A stretch of 64,000 nt of DNA from Tyto alba (Eukaryota > Chordata > Aves > Strigiformes > Tytonidae). Positions 13,338 through 25,360 of this stretch are shown one piece after another (position 1 is the first letter of the stretch; each line of letters starts with the position of its first letter). The DNA is taken from positions 8,735,777 to 8,799,776 of the forward strand of contig NW_024881303.1 in the NCBI RefSeq assembly GCF_018691265.1, given 5' to 3'. The position numbers and the translations under genes are program-made. The notes under the pieces were generated by a model. The model made no database searches. It was not told the DNA's origin and saw only the letters and a list, made by a program, of their open reading frames with translations.

Positions 13338-14501
13338 TTACTTCTTCCTGCTTTTGAGGGAGCTGTTGTGAACTCTTACTCTCTTCTGCACGGAAGAAGC
13401 AATTTTCATAGAAGCTTTCTTTGCGAGGGACCTTTCCACAGCTCCGGGTTTCCATAGCAACAGCTGAGCATCCTCTCCACCCGTCAGCAGAGACTCATCC
13501 GCCAGGCTCCAGCAGAAGGAGCGCACAGGGGCGGCGTGTCCTCCGCAGAGGGTGCCCGCCAGGCCCAGGCCCGCCCTGCCGCAGCCGACCAGGTGGATGT
13601 TTCCTGTGGATGTTCCCCCAATAAGAAAGAGTTTGTCTGCCTTTTCGTGGTAGAAGCCACCTACCAGGTAATGCAAGCTGTCGTTTTCAGGGCAGACGGC
13701 GTCTCTGACATCTAAAACGTGCAGTAGTGTTATTGGCTCTTCTGTATCTAACTGGGCAGTGTCCCACCAACAAAACCCCTCGTCGTGTGTCACGCAGTAG
13801 ACCTGTTTATAATCTTTCCCAGACCAGCCAATAAAACTTACTGAGGAATCTGAATTGCAAGTTGATATCAAAGCATCATCTTCATTATCCTTGTTAATGT
13901 TGAACACGTTAACCAACCCATCAGTTGACCCAGAAACTACCAAATTGGGTTCGACAGGATGAAAACAAATTTTAGTGATATCGTCATTGTGACTTTCAGA
14001 ATAGACTCCCAAGGGTTCCTGAGTAGCACTGGCACAGTTTGTAATGCCTCTGGCATCCCAAAACACCAGAAATGTGTCCTTTTCAACTTTTTCTGTTCCA
14101 GCACAAATTATGAGATCACTGCAGTTGATATCAAAACTGATGAAAGCGTTGGAAGGATAGCCACTAAATACCTGCACAGCTTTCTGAGCTGCTGAACGAA
14201 TATCCCAACATTTTACCGTACCGTCACTGCACGCTGAGAACACGGTGCTGTCACACGCGTGTGCAAACCTGACTCCATGAAGTACCCCAGGACGGCCACT
14301 GTACTCCCGCAGGAAGTTTAATGTTTCCCTGTTATATACCCTGATTGACTTATTGGAACACGAAACTGCCACAAAGCGACTGCTTGCAGACTGAGCAGGT
14401 TTGGAAACGTCTATATCCAGTAAGTAAGCGGGTTCCGCACTCGGCGCAGCGCGCTTCGCTATGCGCAGGCTAGCAAGCTGCTCCTCAATCACTGCAGTCA
14501 T
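13338..14501 (-). CDS. WDR89: WD repeat-containing protein 89, complete single coding exon
   Basis: The exon encodes 387 residues, the same length I recall for human WDR89, with strong similarity throughout. WD40-type blades are visible: TVKCWDIR (residues about 95-102), FLVFWDARG (about 144-152), a DGLVNVFN blade (about 194-201), EGFCWWD (about 241-247) and GGEDAQLLLWKPG (about 341-353). A lysine/arginine-rich tail (about 361-387) follows the propeller. The open frame continues 21 codons farther upstream, but that part crosses a 3' splice site (AG at 14,533-14,534). I therefore chose the ATG at 14,501, which starts MTAVIEEQLASL and aligns with the mammalian N terminus. The absence of introns in the coding region is normal for this gene. 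WDR89 is a predicted beta-propeller scaffold whose cellular role is poorly defined; I infer no specific function. No frameshift or premature stop is present, so it looks functional. The next gene upstream, SGPP1, is on the same strand but has its own promoter. Confidence 0.96.
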   Translation of the reverse strand: MTAVIEEQLASLRIAKRAAPSAEPAYLLDIDVSKPAQSASSRFVAVSCSNKSIRVYNRETLNFLREYSGRPGVLHGVRFAHACDSTVFSACSDGTVKCWDIRSAAQKAVQVFSGYPSNAFISFDINCSDLIICAGTEKVEKDTFLVFWDARGITNCASATQEPLGVYSESHNDDITKICFHPVEPNLVVSGSTDGLVNVFNINKDNEDDALISTCNSDSSVSFIGWSGKDYKQVYCVTHDEGFCWWDTAQLDTEEPITLLHVLDVRDAVCPENDSLHYLVGGFYHEKADKLFLIGGTSTGNIHLVGCGRAGLGLAGTLCGGHAAPVRSFCWSLADESLLTGGEDAQLLLWKPGAVERSLAKKASMKIASSVQKRVRVHNSSLKSRKK

Positions 14502-14532
14502 CTCAGGTGTCGCTCCTAACGCTGCCAGAAAC
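14502..14532 (-). other. WDR89: WDR89 5'-UTR segment and 3' splice site of coding exon
   Basis: Reading leftwards on the minus strand, a T-rich stretch ending in tttattacag (AG at 14,533-14,534) precedes the exon. That leaves 31 nt of 5' UTR before the ATG. The acceptor implies at least one non-coding exon to the right. No matching donor could be fixed by eye. Confidence 0.8.
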
Positions 14533-14534
14533 CT

Positions 14535-17500
14535 GTAATAAATAAAATCCAAGGCAAGTTTCAATTATGACGTTCTACATAATATTAACTTTCAAAAGAT
14601 ACGTGAAAAAGCATCTTGCCCGGAGATAACGCGTGAAGTAAAAATTCCATTGTCCTGAAGTCCTACCCACTGCAACTTTTACAGAAACAGAGAACTGGAA
14701 AGGGCTCCCCGAGTTAAGGAGTTCAGTCTCTTGTGACTCTAAGCACTACGTCGTATCATCCCCTTAAAAGATTAAACAGTCTGTCTGTGAACCCTGTGAA
14801 AGTCACTTAGCTAAATTTGCTTTATTATTTTTATAAAGTAAATAGCAAAGCGATGTTCTCCATAAGTGGAAAGAAAATAGAAGTCATCACCACTACTTAA
14901 GGAGGAATAATTTTTGTTCTAAAAAGTTGCTAGGAGGCACAGCCCGCATCAGTACAACCGCAGGAGACTGCTTCAGTGAACTCTGCTGCTGGGGGAGGCG
15001 CAAAGGGGAGGCAGAGAACAAGACCAAAATTATGTGAAACTACAGCTGGAAATGGCCAGATGAAATCAATTTTACAAGTATTTAGGTGCGCAATGACACA
15101 CATAAACACCTGTCAGCGTACCATGGACCGCCTCAACAGCCTACCTGACATCAGTGGAATTCACTGGAACTGAGCTTTCTTATCAATTCTCTTCAGAATC
15201 TAAATGGTTTTTGAGCCTCCTGTAAAACCACGTAACGCTGGCTGTTAGTGCAACTGATAAAAATCTTGCCTTCACAGGCAATTCTTCTCTGACACTGCTG
15301 AGCCCTCCTAGAAACCCATACTATTTCAGTGATGTACGCAAATTCAAATTTTACCAAGGAAAAAAAAAAATTAAAATATTCTCTCAATCTCATAGATTGT
15401 CTTTTAAAGAAAGGGTGTGACCTTAAAAAAAAAAAAAAACAAACTCCTTTCTATAACACAAAGGAAAATTCAATTCTGTACTTGCAGTAAAGGCCTTCAT
15501 CAGCTTACAGTCAGAAAAAGTAGTGAAACATTTAAATTTAAATGAGGTATTTACCATCATGAACAATACATGTTTTTAGTGAGTTCACAAACTACAGTCA
15601 TTTTCAGAAGAAAGATGTGGGTGGGGTACGTTAAGTAAGCATAACCATCCACATGAACGACTTCTGTTACAATTACAGGTTCAGTTAGACTTCTCTTCCA
15701 CTTAAAAAAAAAAAAAAAAATGAACATTGAGGGAATCACAGCAGGTTCCAGGGTCTCAACACTCCGGTGACTTCTCACTGGTACAGATATTTTAGGTAAT
15801 ACAAATAAGCGTAAAGCAATGCTCAAAAATCTCCTTATTTCCTTAAGGACTATGCCAGCACCCGACCTTAGTTACCACATGCATGAAAAGATCCTTTCTG
15901 AAAAAATTCAAACAGAAATGGAGTAAAAATCAAGCAGAGCCAGAATGCAAGAAAATATTCTCATGCCTTCCTGGCTGTCCCATCATAAATTTTTCTGCAA
16001 ATTCTTCAGGCTGGATTTTTGGAGGTGGAATGAGCAAGTTTCCATGTATTACTTGTTTTAGGGTAGTTACTTTAGTGGTCCATGAGAGACCAGCAGCAAA
16101 GAAAAAGTTGCTATGACAAAACTGCATTTGCTTTTTTTGCCTTCTTGGTGCTGTTTGTAGCTTCAGGATTTTGCTTGCCCTCCTCCTCTTTGGTACGTAC
16201 AAATATTCATGACACCATGTGACAAACAAGCAAATTCTTAAAAAACAGCTTAAGTAGGCACACTCATAAAAGCTTAATTCCCAAGTCACAAATAATCTCA
16301 CTAAGATATTTGCCTCAGTAATATCCTGACAATGAGGTCCCCAGGTTAATCTTCTACATCAAAGCAACCTTTCAGAGCACATCTTCAAGTAATTTTTGCC
16401 ATAAAACGCAGACATCCTGTGGAAACTCCTTTCCCCTCTGAAGAGAAGTTCAACATGTTTTCTGGCGTTAGCCTGTGTACAACCCTACCCACAGATTGCT
16501 CCTTACTTTTCTGGGTATGTCCTCAAATGGAACCAGCTTTTACTAGAACTATTACATAAAGCAAACTGTTCTCAAACAGTGCTTGCTACACTGCTCAAAC
16601 ACAAAACGATTAAACTCCCACGCAAATAAATAATTTAAATTTAAGAAATAAAATATTTTCATATTATTAATAAGGACAACTTCTACTTAATCCAATTTAC
16701 TGAAGAATTACGATGGAAGCTTCTATTTAAATACTGTTTCAAAAACAGATGCTTGAAGGTGGAGAACGGAGTTTGCATAAACCAGCTACCCAGTAGTGCT
16801 ATGGTTACTGAAAAAATTGGGTTCTCTCTGTAAGCTTTTTGTAAGATGTAGTTTTCCAGACTGACCTGAATTTCAAGCTCTAAATATTCAGACTTTTTAT
16901 ACTCAAAAGGCCAAGTAAACTCAAACAGACATGTTCCTGACAAATGTCATCCATTTGGAAAGCAAGCTGCAGTTGTTTAAATATTACTGACTTTGATAGA
17001 GAATATTATTCAATGAGCAGTTTATACAACATTCATGGCAGAGATTTTACTGCTGGGGAGGGAAGGACGAGGGAACTCTACAAGTACCCAGAAGTTGTAA
17101 AAAGCCAGAGTCTGCAAAAGCATGCTCATTCAGATTTAATAATATTTTCTGGGAAATAAAATTAGCCCAAGATAGCCCTTAAGCTTTTACTCCCAAATGA
17201 CATAGGTACTGCTATTCTGAAATACCAGAAAATGCTGTTCATGTTTCCAGATAGATGTGCAATTTATATCATCAGGAAACCGGAGGGTACAGTTTTCAAT
17301 TCTATTTCCACTGCAACAACCAAGAAGCCTTAAAATTGCACTTGATGGCAGCCAGGTTTTTGCTAAAACCTCAGTAAAATGTCTGCCCTAGTAAGAAAGT
17401 CTTCAGACTATTATGAAATTGTGATTGAAGGTTATATAAACAATTCGTGCTCAAACTTCAGGGTGTAGCTGCCAGTCCTTCCTCTTCAGAAGGGGAAGTC

Positions 17501-20500
17501 ACTGTTGTATTTTGATGGGAAAGTTTAAATGGCAGGAATAGGATCTGTGTTAAATTTGTGAGACAAATAGGAAACAATGGTCTTCCAAACACAATAGGAG
17601 ATAACTAAGCACTGGACTGCAGCCACCTACAAAGCACACGGTGCTCTGCACTGCAGAAGTGAAGCACTTTTAGCTGAACATTCCTTAACTTCAACAACAC
17701 AGGTACCTGTTTTGTTTCTGCCATAAAGAATCCTTTGGCAAAGTCAATATTTTTGAAACCTGGCATACTTTGGACATAGCCCAACAGCCACTTGCGGTGA
17801 TCAATGAGAAAAACTGCTCATGCTAATGAGACAAACCGTGACACGAAGACTCTGCAGGGCACAGGCCGTTTGCTCTTGAGCTGTTCCAGTCTCAGAAGAA
17901 ATTGCAGATAGCACTGACCAAAACCTCATCTTTCCCCAAGGTACCTCCTTTGCTCAGAACGTGAGGTAGTTAATTAAATTCAGGTTCTTCACTTATCTTA
18001 GCTCACAGCGGCCCATGGAGCGGCTCTCCAGTCTCAACACAAAGTCCAGGTGGTGTCAGGGTGCCAGGGAAACCCCACCACTTGGGTGACACACAAGCAT
18101 GTGGCTGGAGGTGCCTGGCTACAGCCCAGTCACTCATGTTTGAAGCCAAGTCCAACCCCATCCTCTGTGACCACCGTTCCTCGTATGTGACACCCGCATC
18201 TCTCACCTGCACTCCCTGAACAAGGTAAAGCCACCTTTTACACATTAACCCCGAATCTTCGGTGTGACTGTATCGAGTCCTCTGGAACGACATTCATGTG
18301 AACTTTTCTATGAATTCACTTTGCAGTTATATGCAATCCCTGCACATCTCCCTGATATCACAACTACCAGAAACAGTAAGCTTCCTGAAGGACACTCAAA
18401 ACTCATTACATCTTGGGAACTCAGAGTACAGTACTTTGAAAAAACCTAAAACATTCTGACCTCCAGGGCATCCTACAAGGCTCCTTTAAAAAAAGAAATA
18501 AGCTCGATTTTTAGAGTAGAAGGCATGAAGTGGAAGGGATGCCAAGGAGGCAGGACGGGATTTTCAAATGCCTTTGTTACGTATTTCTCAGTAGCGGAGT
18601 GTGGAAACAACCACCCAGCCAGACTAGAAGCAAACAGCCAGGGGTGCTGAAAGCAGGCCTTTCCAGCGGCACAGAAACGAAAGGCAGGCACCTATCCACA
18701 CAAACTAAACGTAATATTGTCTCGGTGTGTACTGCTGTGCTCTTTGTGCCGTACTCTAAACGCTGCAGTCTCAACTCCAGCCAACAGGCTCATGAGTCCT
18801 CTTCAATCCAGACAGTTTTTCAAAAAATAAACTAGCAATTCATAAGGTATTTTCCTTCACCTTTCAGTGGTGTACACAAGATGCTGCCAAATTGCATAGC
18901 TCTCATTTCCAAAAGGCAATGTTGGCTCAACAACATACAGAAACATAGAATTACCTCTCTGAAAAATACCATGGAAAATGTGGGAGAAATGGAACTTTCT
19001 CAAAGATTTAATCAGTAACGTAAGAGTAACTCATGAGTAGGAGGGTAGAAACACATTATAAAAATTAAAACAACCTGTAGGTTTGGCAATCTTCTCTGTA
19101 GAGGTCAAATACCAAAAATAGCAAGGGATTTGAACAGCAGTAGATGAAATCTTGCACTGTTCTTTCCTACTATAAACAATACAAACAGACCCTCCCTTTA
19201 TTTTCACTATTACTAAAAGTTCAAGAACAAACCAAGTACAAACCTGGAGCTCTGGGCAGTGGAAAGTAACCCATGCATGCAACATTACATGTGGTTTGCA
19301 TTTTAAAACAAAAATGCAGAAGGCAGGGTTGGCTGAGGAGAAGGCATTAGTACGCTGCACTTCACTAATGCAAAATGCCTTCAGAGACCTCCCCGCACTG
19401 GCACCGCTTCACAACACAAGACGGATCAGCCCAACGATCTAAGCACTGAGGGGAAGCACAAAACACCCATCAGGCATGCATAATTTCTGCAGGATGCAAA
19501 CTCCTGCAGTTGATTTTGTTATTTTACCGAAGCAGAGAGATAAGGTGTTCTTCCAGCATTCCCACAAAGCCATTTTAAGGCAAAAAGAGCAGCATTTAGT
19601 CTGTCAAGCAGGAAGGGAATAAGATGTGCGAGAGGCTAAAGTGCAGAGACAAGATGTAAACTGCCAAGAGAATTATTTCATCCTTTCAAATCAGCTGCCT
19701 CTAGTTTCCAAACGCAAAGCACAGCAAGAAAACAACTCCACGTAATTTTGCATTTGCAGTACAGAGAAAAATATTATATCAAGACAGCACAATGAAATAA
19801 AACACCGCCACAACAAAGTCTATGGGAAGAGCAAAAAAATTAGGTCTAGCAAACTATCTGCCTTCCATGAAATCAATTCCTACCCTCCCAAGAGCACTGA
19901 CCTTGGGGGTACAATCCTGTTCAGCAACGGAGAGAAGAGCTGGAGGTGGGACAGAGAAGCAAGGAACTGGGCTTAAACAGCGGCATTGGTTAGAGGGAAC
20001 AACGACGAGTCAGAGCTAGGAGAGAACAAAGGGGAAAAGTCACAGGTGCTCAGTGCTTCAGGGCTCGATGATTTTTTCAAAAAAGGAAACTACAGCTTTT
20101 GTGTACTCATCTTTTGAGGGCATAAGCAGGTGTTCATGTCAATACAGAAACAAAACCTCTTTTTGAATATTATACCTGATATCCATAGACAGAGAACACA
20201 AAAACAACTTTTGGATTTTACCGGGCATAGTTTTAAATACATAAATCATAAAAGCTGCACATTGAATATTTTCAACAAAAGAAAGCTTTCAAAATTCAGT
20301 TTTTTGGTGTAAGATTTTGCATTCCAACTAGAAAGACATATTCTGATCTTTCATCCAACAATGCAAAATACAGTGGAGGCAGGCGAGATTTGGAATATTT
20401 AAGTATGCCTTCAGCTCCAAATTGCAATTAATTTAACATTCAGACTTGAGTAACTGAAATTGATATAAAAGTCATTCAATATTGATATAAATCAATGAAC

Positions 20501-23500
20501 CAAAGAGATGGCAAAGAGCTGCAAAGGACCCAGATGACAAGCCATCATAAGAAAAATCTAAGTGTAGAAAAATCCAGTGTACAATTTAAAAATTCAAATA
20601 AGCCAGAAAACACCATACAAAACTATAAAAATGCTCAAATTACTGATTTTAGCTTCAAATTTAGTCAAAATTTTTAAAATCTGATGCTCAGACAGATAAA
20701 CTACCTTCTCTAGAACAATTTAGGAGACCCTAACATAAAACATGGGAAACATAGTTTCTAAAAACTCTAAGAAGCTGTGTCAAACATTATTTCAAGTATG
20801 TTTGAGAATTTTCCTTTTTCAGTCTTCTCTTTTCATTCAATTCCATGCTAGTGACATAGACCCACTAACGGAGGAGTAGCAAAGCAAGCTGGCTGTCACC
20901 AAAATCACACTGACAGGAGCAGCTGGATCTAATTGAGAACTTTCTTGTGAGGGGGAGGTTTCCTCGCAGTGACCTCATCAGGCAGAGGATGATGCTGCAT
21001 CCAGGTGCTGGGGTGGTCATCCAATAAAGGAGTCTGTAAAGTAATAAGAGGATAAGAGATGCTCTACTTTACTCCCACAGCTATTCTCAGATCAAGCTGG
21101 CAGGAGCTGCAGCAGGAGCAATCCTATTGTAGAAGATTCCCAGGCAAAGGCTAAATTACAGAAAGCAATACTGTAATCAGGATATTATCTTCTAAATTCT
21201 ATACATTGTCCTTTGTTTTTGTAAAGAATACTGTGTTTTAAAACCATTTGCAAAAGTTGATCTATCCCTAAACTACACACTCGTGGCCTCTGGACAGGGA
21301 AACGACAAACTACATCCTCAGGTGGATTCTAGAGAATGGGCAAGAGCTGCCAGGAAAACTGCCCTAGCACTGGGCCTTGGCTTTTGCACTGGAGCAAATC
21401 TCTGATGATGGGGAGATGGGGGTCAAATACGAGGTTTGTTCCCACCGCTCCTCCCTCCCTTCTCCCCTCTCCTCCCAGGCACAGACAGGGCCTAACCTGG
21501 ACTCCAGCCCAGCATGCTTACGACGTACGGGGTGAGGCATGCAGATCACCTTCTAAAAGAAGGGCAAGCATCTACCAGGGAAGTCATGGCCAGTTCTGCG
21601 ACACTCACCCTTTCTCTAACAGACACCTCCTCCCAGGATGGGGCCTGGGATGCTGGTTAACATCCCCATGAGGAACGGAAGGTGAACGATGTGTACGCAT
21701 GTGCTACGCAAGCACCAGTGCTCCCACCTCCAGCAGGTGCCAGGTAACTCACAGCTTCAGAACACAGCACCTTTGTGTCCTGGTGTCTGTCTGTAACGTA
21801 ACCACGGCTATTCAGTCAACTCGTGGCAAAACTTGAAGAGAATCCGAGTCTCAGCCTTCTGCATTTGTGCTTATCTCATCAGACCACAGTGACCACAGAG
21901 AAGTCATTTCCTTTCTCTTGTGAGCACCTCCCACCATAGACACCATATTGACATCACTTTTTGTAACCACAAACATAGGAAAGAAGATACAGAACTAATC
22001 AGTCTCTCAATTACATACAGCCAGTTACTGCTGGAAATCAAACATGTGGAGTACAGCATCCTCCTGCACCTAGCATTAAGTTTTTCATCATTCACGTTTC
22101 CACAACGTAACTATGAGCAGCCAAGTGAAAGTTTGTATCTTTCTCTGAACTATTCCTCACCCACATCCTCACTAATAGCATTTTCTTTTGTTAAACGGTC
22201 AAACGGCTTGCTGTTTGGCTTGGCACTAGAGCTATGCACCAAGACAGTCATCTCACAGAAAAAGGTGACAGAAATAAAGCTATTTGCCCGAGCGGATTTG
22301 AACAAAAGCCTGGCCTGTGAACACTTATGAGTCCTGATTCTGGCAGAACAGCATACTGAGTAATTCCCAGCAAGACGCAACATTCACTCTGTACTTGCTT
22401 AATCAGTGAAAAAAAGACAGTGTTTGCCTAACTCATAATACTTGTGCACACAAACATTAGTAAGTACAGTCAGCAGCAGATTTTTGAAAGAAAAAGCCTT
22501 GTTCTGAACATCTATGCTACAAGATAAAATGCAAAAGTTACAGTAACACCGTAATGCACCTGCAAATTCCACAACCACAAAGTGCTTCAATGTCCTTTCT
22601 CCTTTGGGATTACAAGAAAGGACTCCAAGAGTGATGATTTTCAGGGCCATTTTAAGCTTAACAAAACCAACACATGAATGGGCAACCCCAATCATCCACC
22701 CTACATAGAAAGGTGAAAGGAAATAATTACTTATGCAGCTGCATGAATAATTTAGTGACTATGAAATAACACCATTTATTTCCTTCAATTTAGACATTGT
22801 CACTTGGCACCAACATCTTCATATAAAAAAACTGGAAATAAGAAAGAAGATTCTTCCCAAATATTAATAAATTTTGCTGAAACTCTTCTAAAGAATTTGT
22901 TTCTACACCACAGGAAGCCAGGGAAATTTCAGCCTAAATTTAGCAGCAACTGTAATAAAAAGATATAAAGAAACTTAGCTACAGCAGGAAAAATAACTCC
23001 TACTACCACACACTGGTGCCAAAATACCTACAATGAGATAAAATGTTTTATTTACCAGAATATTTTAGAAATTCTTTCACAACAGTAACTTAGCTTATGT
23101 ATATTTTGTTACCAGAGCTCATTCTTCAAAACACAAACCTATTATGTTTTCAAGACTCTTTTAAAAACCCAAGCTTAAATCAGCTACTACAGGTAGCTCA
23201 TCTGCACTAGGGATGTTGCTGGTGAATGCTAAGATGACATTCCCCTACATGTGCAGATGTGGCACCAGTATTTTCTGAACACAACATTCATGTGCTTGGA
23301 AATTTTTAACACTATGCTAACATCACTGCCTGAACAATTCTCTGCCATTCCAGATGCATTGCACAAGCACAGACATCTGTCAAGCCTAAGGAGGGGAAAT
23401 GACTTCTCCTCATTTTCCTCACGTGCTTCCCCAGGAACATGCAGACCACTAAGGTATCTTCGCCAGTCACATCATACAATATCTGGGTTTGATATTTAGC

Positions 23501-24519
23501 TAATCCAGAACACCACCATGTCAAGGTAATTTGTCAGACCCTCTCCAGTATCAAGGCAACAGGAGAAACTGGAGATCCTTCTGTACCCGTGACAGTTCAC
23601 AGACTATCAATTTCCAAACATGCTCTTCACGCATAGCTGGACAGCTGGGAGCTCTGCTGAATCCTTATCATGCCCTAAGCTCAATTCTCAGTGCTTTGTA
23701 GCAGGCAAAAGGAAAAGATGACATCTAAGTGACAACAGTAGGATGGAAGAGGCTGAAATAAAGGGATTTAGAGCTATGTTGGCTCTATCCTGTTCAAAAG
23801 AATTTACTTTTCAGTCTCTGTAAAAGATACTAAGGCATCACGTATGTGCACATTGTACCTATGCAAGGTACTCTCTTCGGCTCTGTTTTCAAGAGTCTTT
23901 AGACAGTGTTTGTACTTAAATCATACGCAGCACTCCAGTACTAGCTTCACCAATGCCACACACAGATAAAAAATAATTTTTCCATTTTTATAACATCCAA
24001 GCACGCAGTGATTTTCCACCATACTGCACTGGAAGTTCATGTTCAACCACCTTTCACTGTGAGCATGATTTAGGACTCAGTCATAAGAAATGGAATCGCA
24101 AAAGGGAAAGGACAAAAGAGCAAGTATGTACGTATTGATACTCTACCACTTTCTGATCAAGAAATTACTGTATACAGCAACACAGGCATGCCCTGCTGGC
24201 AACTCACAGCAAAAACTATATGCTTTTGTTAGCACCCACAAATCCCTAAGATCTGGGTGGGGAATTTATTTTTCTGAGATCCACAAAGACCTTTCCAACA
24301 TCTTCAGCAGACAGTGTTGTCCCAAAACAAGACAAGGATAAAAAGCAAAGTTAAGAGCCTTATATATTTTAATAACCTTGCTCTGAAGCCACATTTGCTC
24401 TCAATGCTTTAGTCAATCCATACTTTGCAGGGTCACAGCAGGTTGCCAGCAGAGCTCTTTGCTGAAGCCGATCTCTTGATAATGAAACCATAATCAAGTG
24501 CAGAGGAGGACGGGTTAGA
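14535..24519 (-). other. WDR89 5' intron, left part
   Basis: About 10 kb of intronic sequence by inference, because the only promoter-like island to the right before SGPP1 is at 28 kb. It is AT-rich with A-runs at about 15,361, 15,426 and 15,703. No other gene, RNA gene or clear transposon end was recognised. Confidence 0.5.
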
Positions 24520-24730
24520 TGATCCAGGGAATGGACTGTTTATTTTACAAGAAGTAGCGGGGATGCTTTGCCTTGTATAGCTTGGCAAAGACAGAGACTG
24601 AAAGGGGATACGATTACTATCTACAAATACATCAAAGGAATAAATGCTGAGGAGGGAAGGGAGCTACTCAAGAACAATACTGGCACAACAGTTTAAGAGC
24701 ATAAACTGACCACAAATAAAATGTAGAGCA
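24520..24730 (+). mobile_element. Old CR1-like LINE 3' fragment
   Basis: The stretch running from 'gatgatccagggaatgga' through 'ctttgccttgtatagc' and 'gaaaggggatacgattac' to 'aaatacatcaaaggaata' follows the order of motifs in the 3' untranslated part of CR1/L3-clade LINEs. It is diverged and truncated at both ends, with no coding capacity. It lies inside the inferred WDR89 intron. The family assignment is from memory of the motif order. Confidence 0.65.
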
Positions 24731-24989
24731 GAAATTATGAAGTTTATCTTTCAAAATAGTTTCCAATTAGAACAGAGGGGGCAAAAACTTTGACTGTCTT
24801 CATCTCTTCTTTACAGCCTCATCAGCCTGGCACCCACAACTGCCCTCGCAGAGCAAAGAACAGAAGCAGGAAGGCAGACTGAAACACAAGCAACAAGAGA
24901 AGCTGGCTCATCATTTCTTCCTGGAAGACACCGCATTGCCAGACATCAGGAAGACACACCACTTGCTTACTGCACAGCTTCAGCAGCGC

Positions 24990-25360
24990 TGCTGGGACCC
25001 TCCTAGGAGGGCGTGTGTGTGCACGGTGAGGATGCGGCGGCAGCGGAAGGCGGCTTCCTCTCCCCACGCCCCTGGAAACCCTCGGAATAAAAGTCAATGG
25101 ACTCGAGTGCGCCCCTCCGAACAGCCACCTCCTCTCGCAAAGACTCTTCCCGTGGGAAACGCAACGCCCCCCTCTCCGGTTGGAGTGTTTATCGGTCACT
25201 GCCACGTAGACCTGAGGAGTTTTTGTGCTGCGGGGGCCGCCCATGGGCAGGCGCCGTCACTTCGCTCTCGGCCCACGGGGTGTCACCAGTGACCAGCACT
25301 CGCGAGCAGCTCGGGTGCTCCTCCAGGAGCTGCGGGCCTGGACCGTGCGGTTCAGGAGAG
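24990..25360. promoter_or_regulatory. Small CpG cluster inside inferred WDR89 intron
   Basis: I count about 31 CpG dinucleotides in roughly 360 bp, in otherwise CpG-poor AT-rich surroundings. This meets the usual density for a CpG island. It does not resemble a known repeat or a recognised coding exon. It could be an alternative WDR89 promoter with its first exon, an enhancer, or an unrelated transcript start. Open frames across it on both strands are explained by the lack of AT-rich stop codons. Confidence 0.5.
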
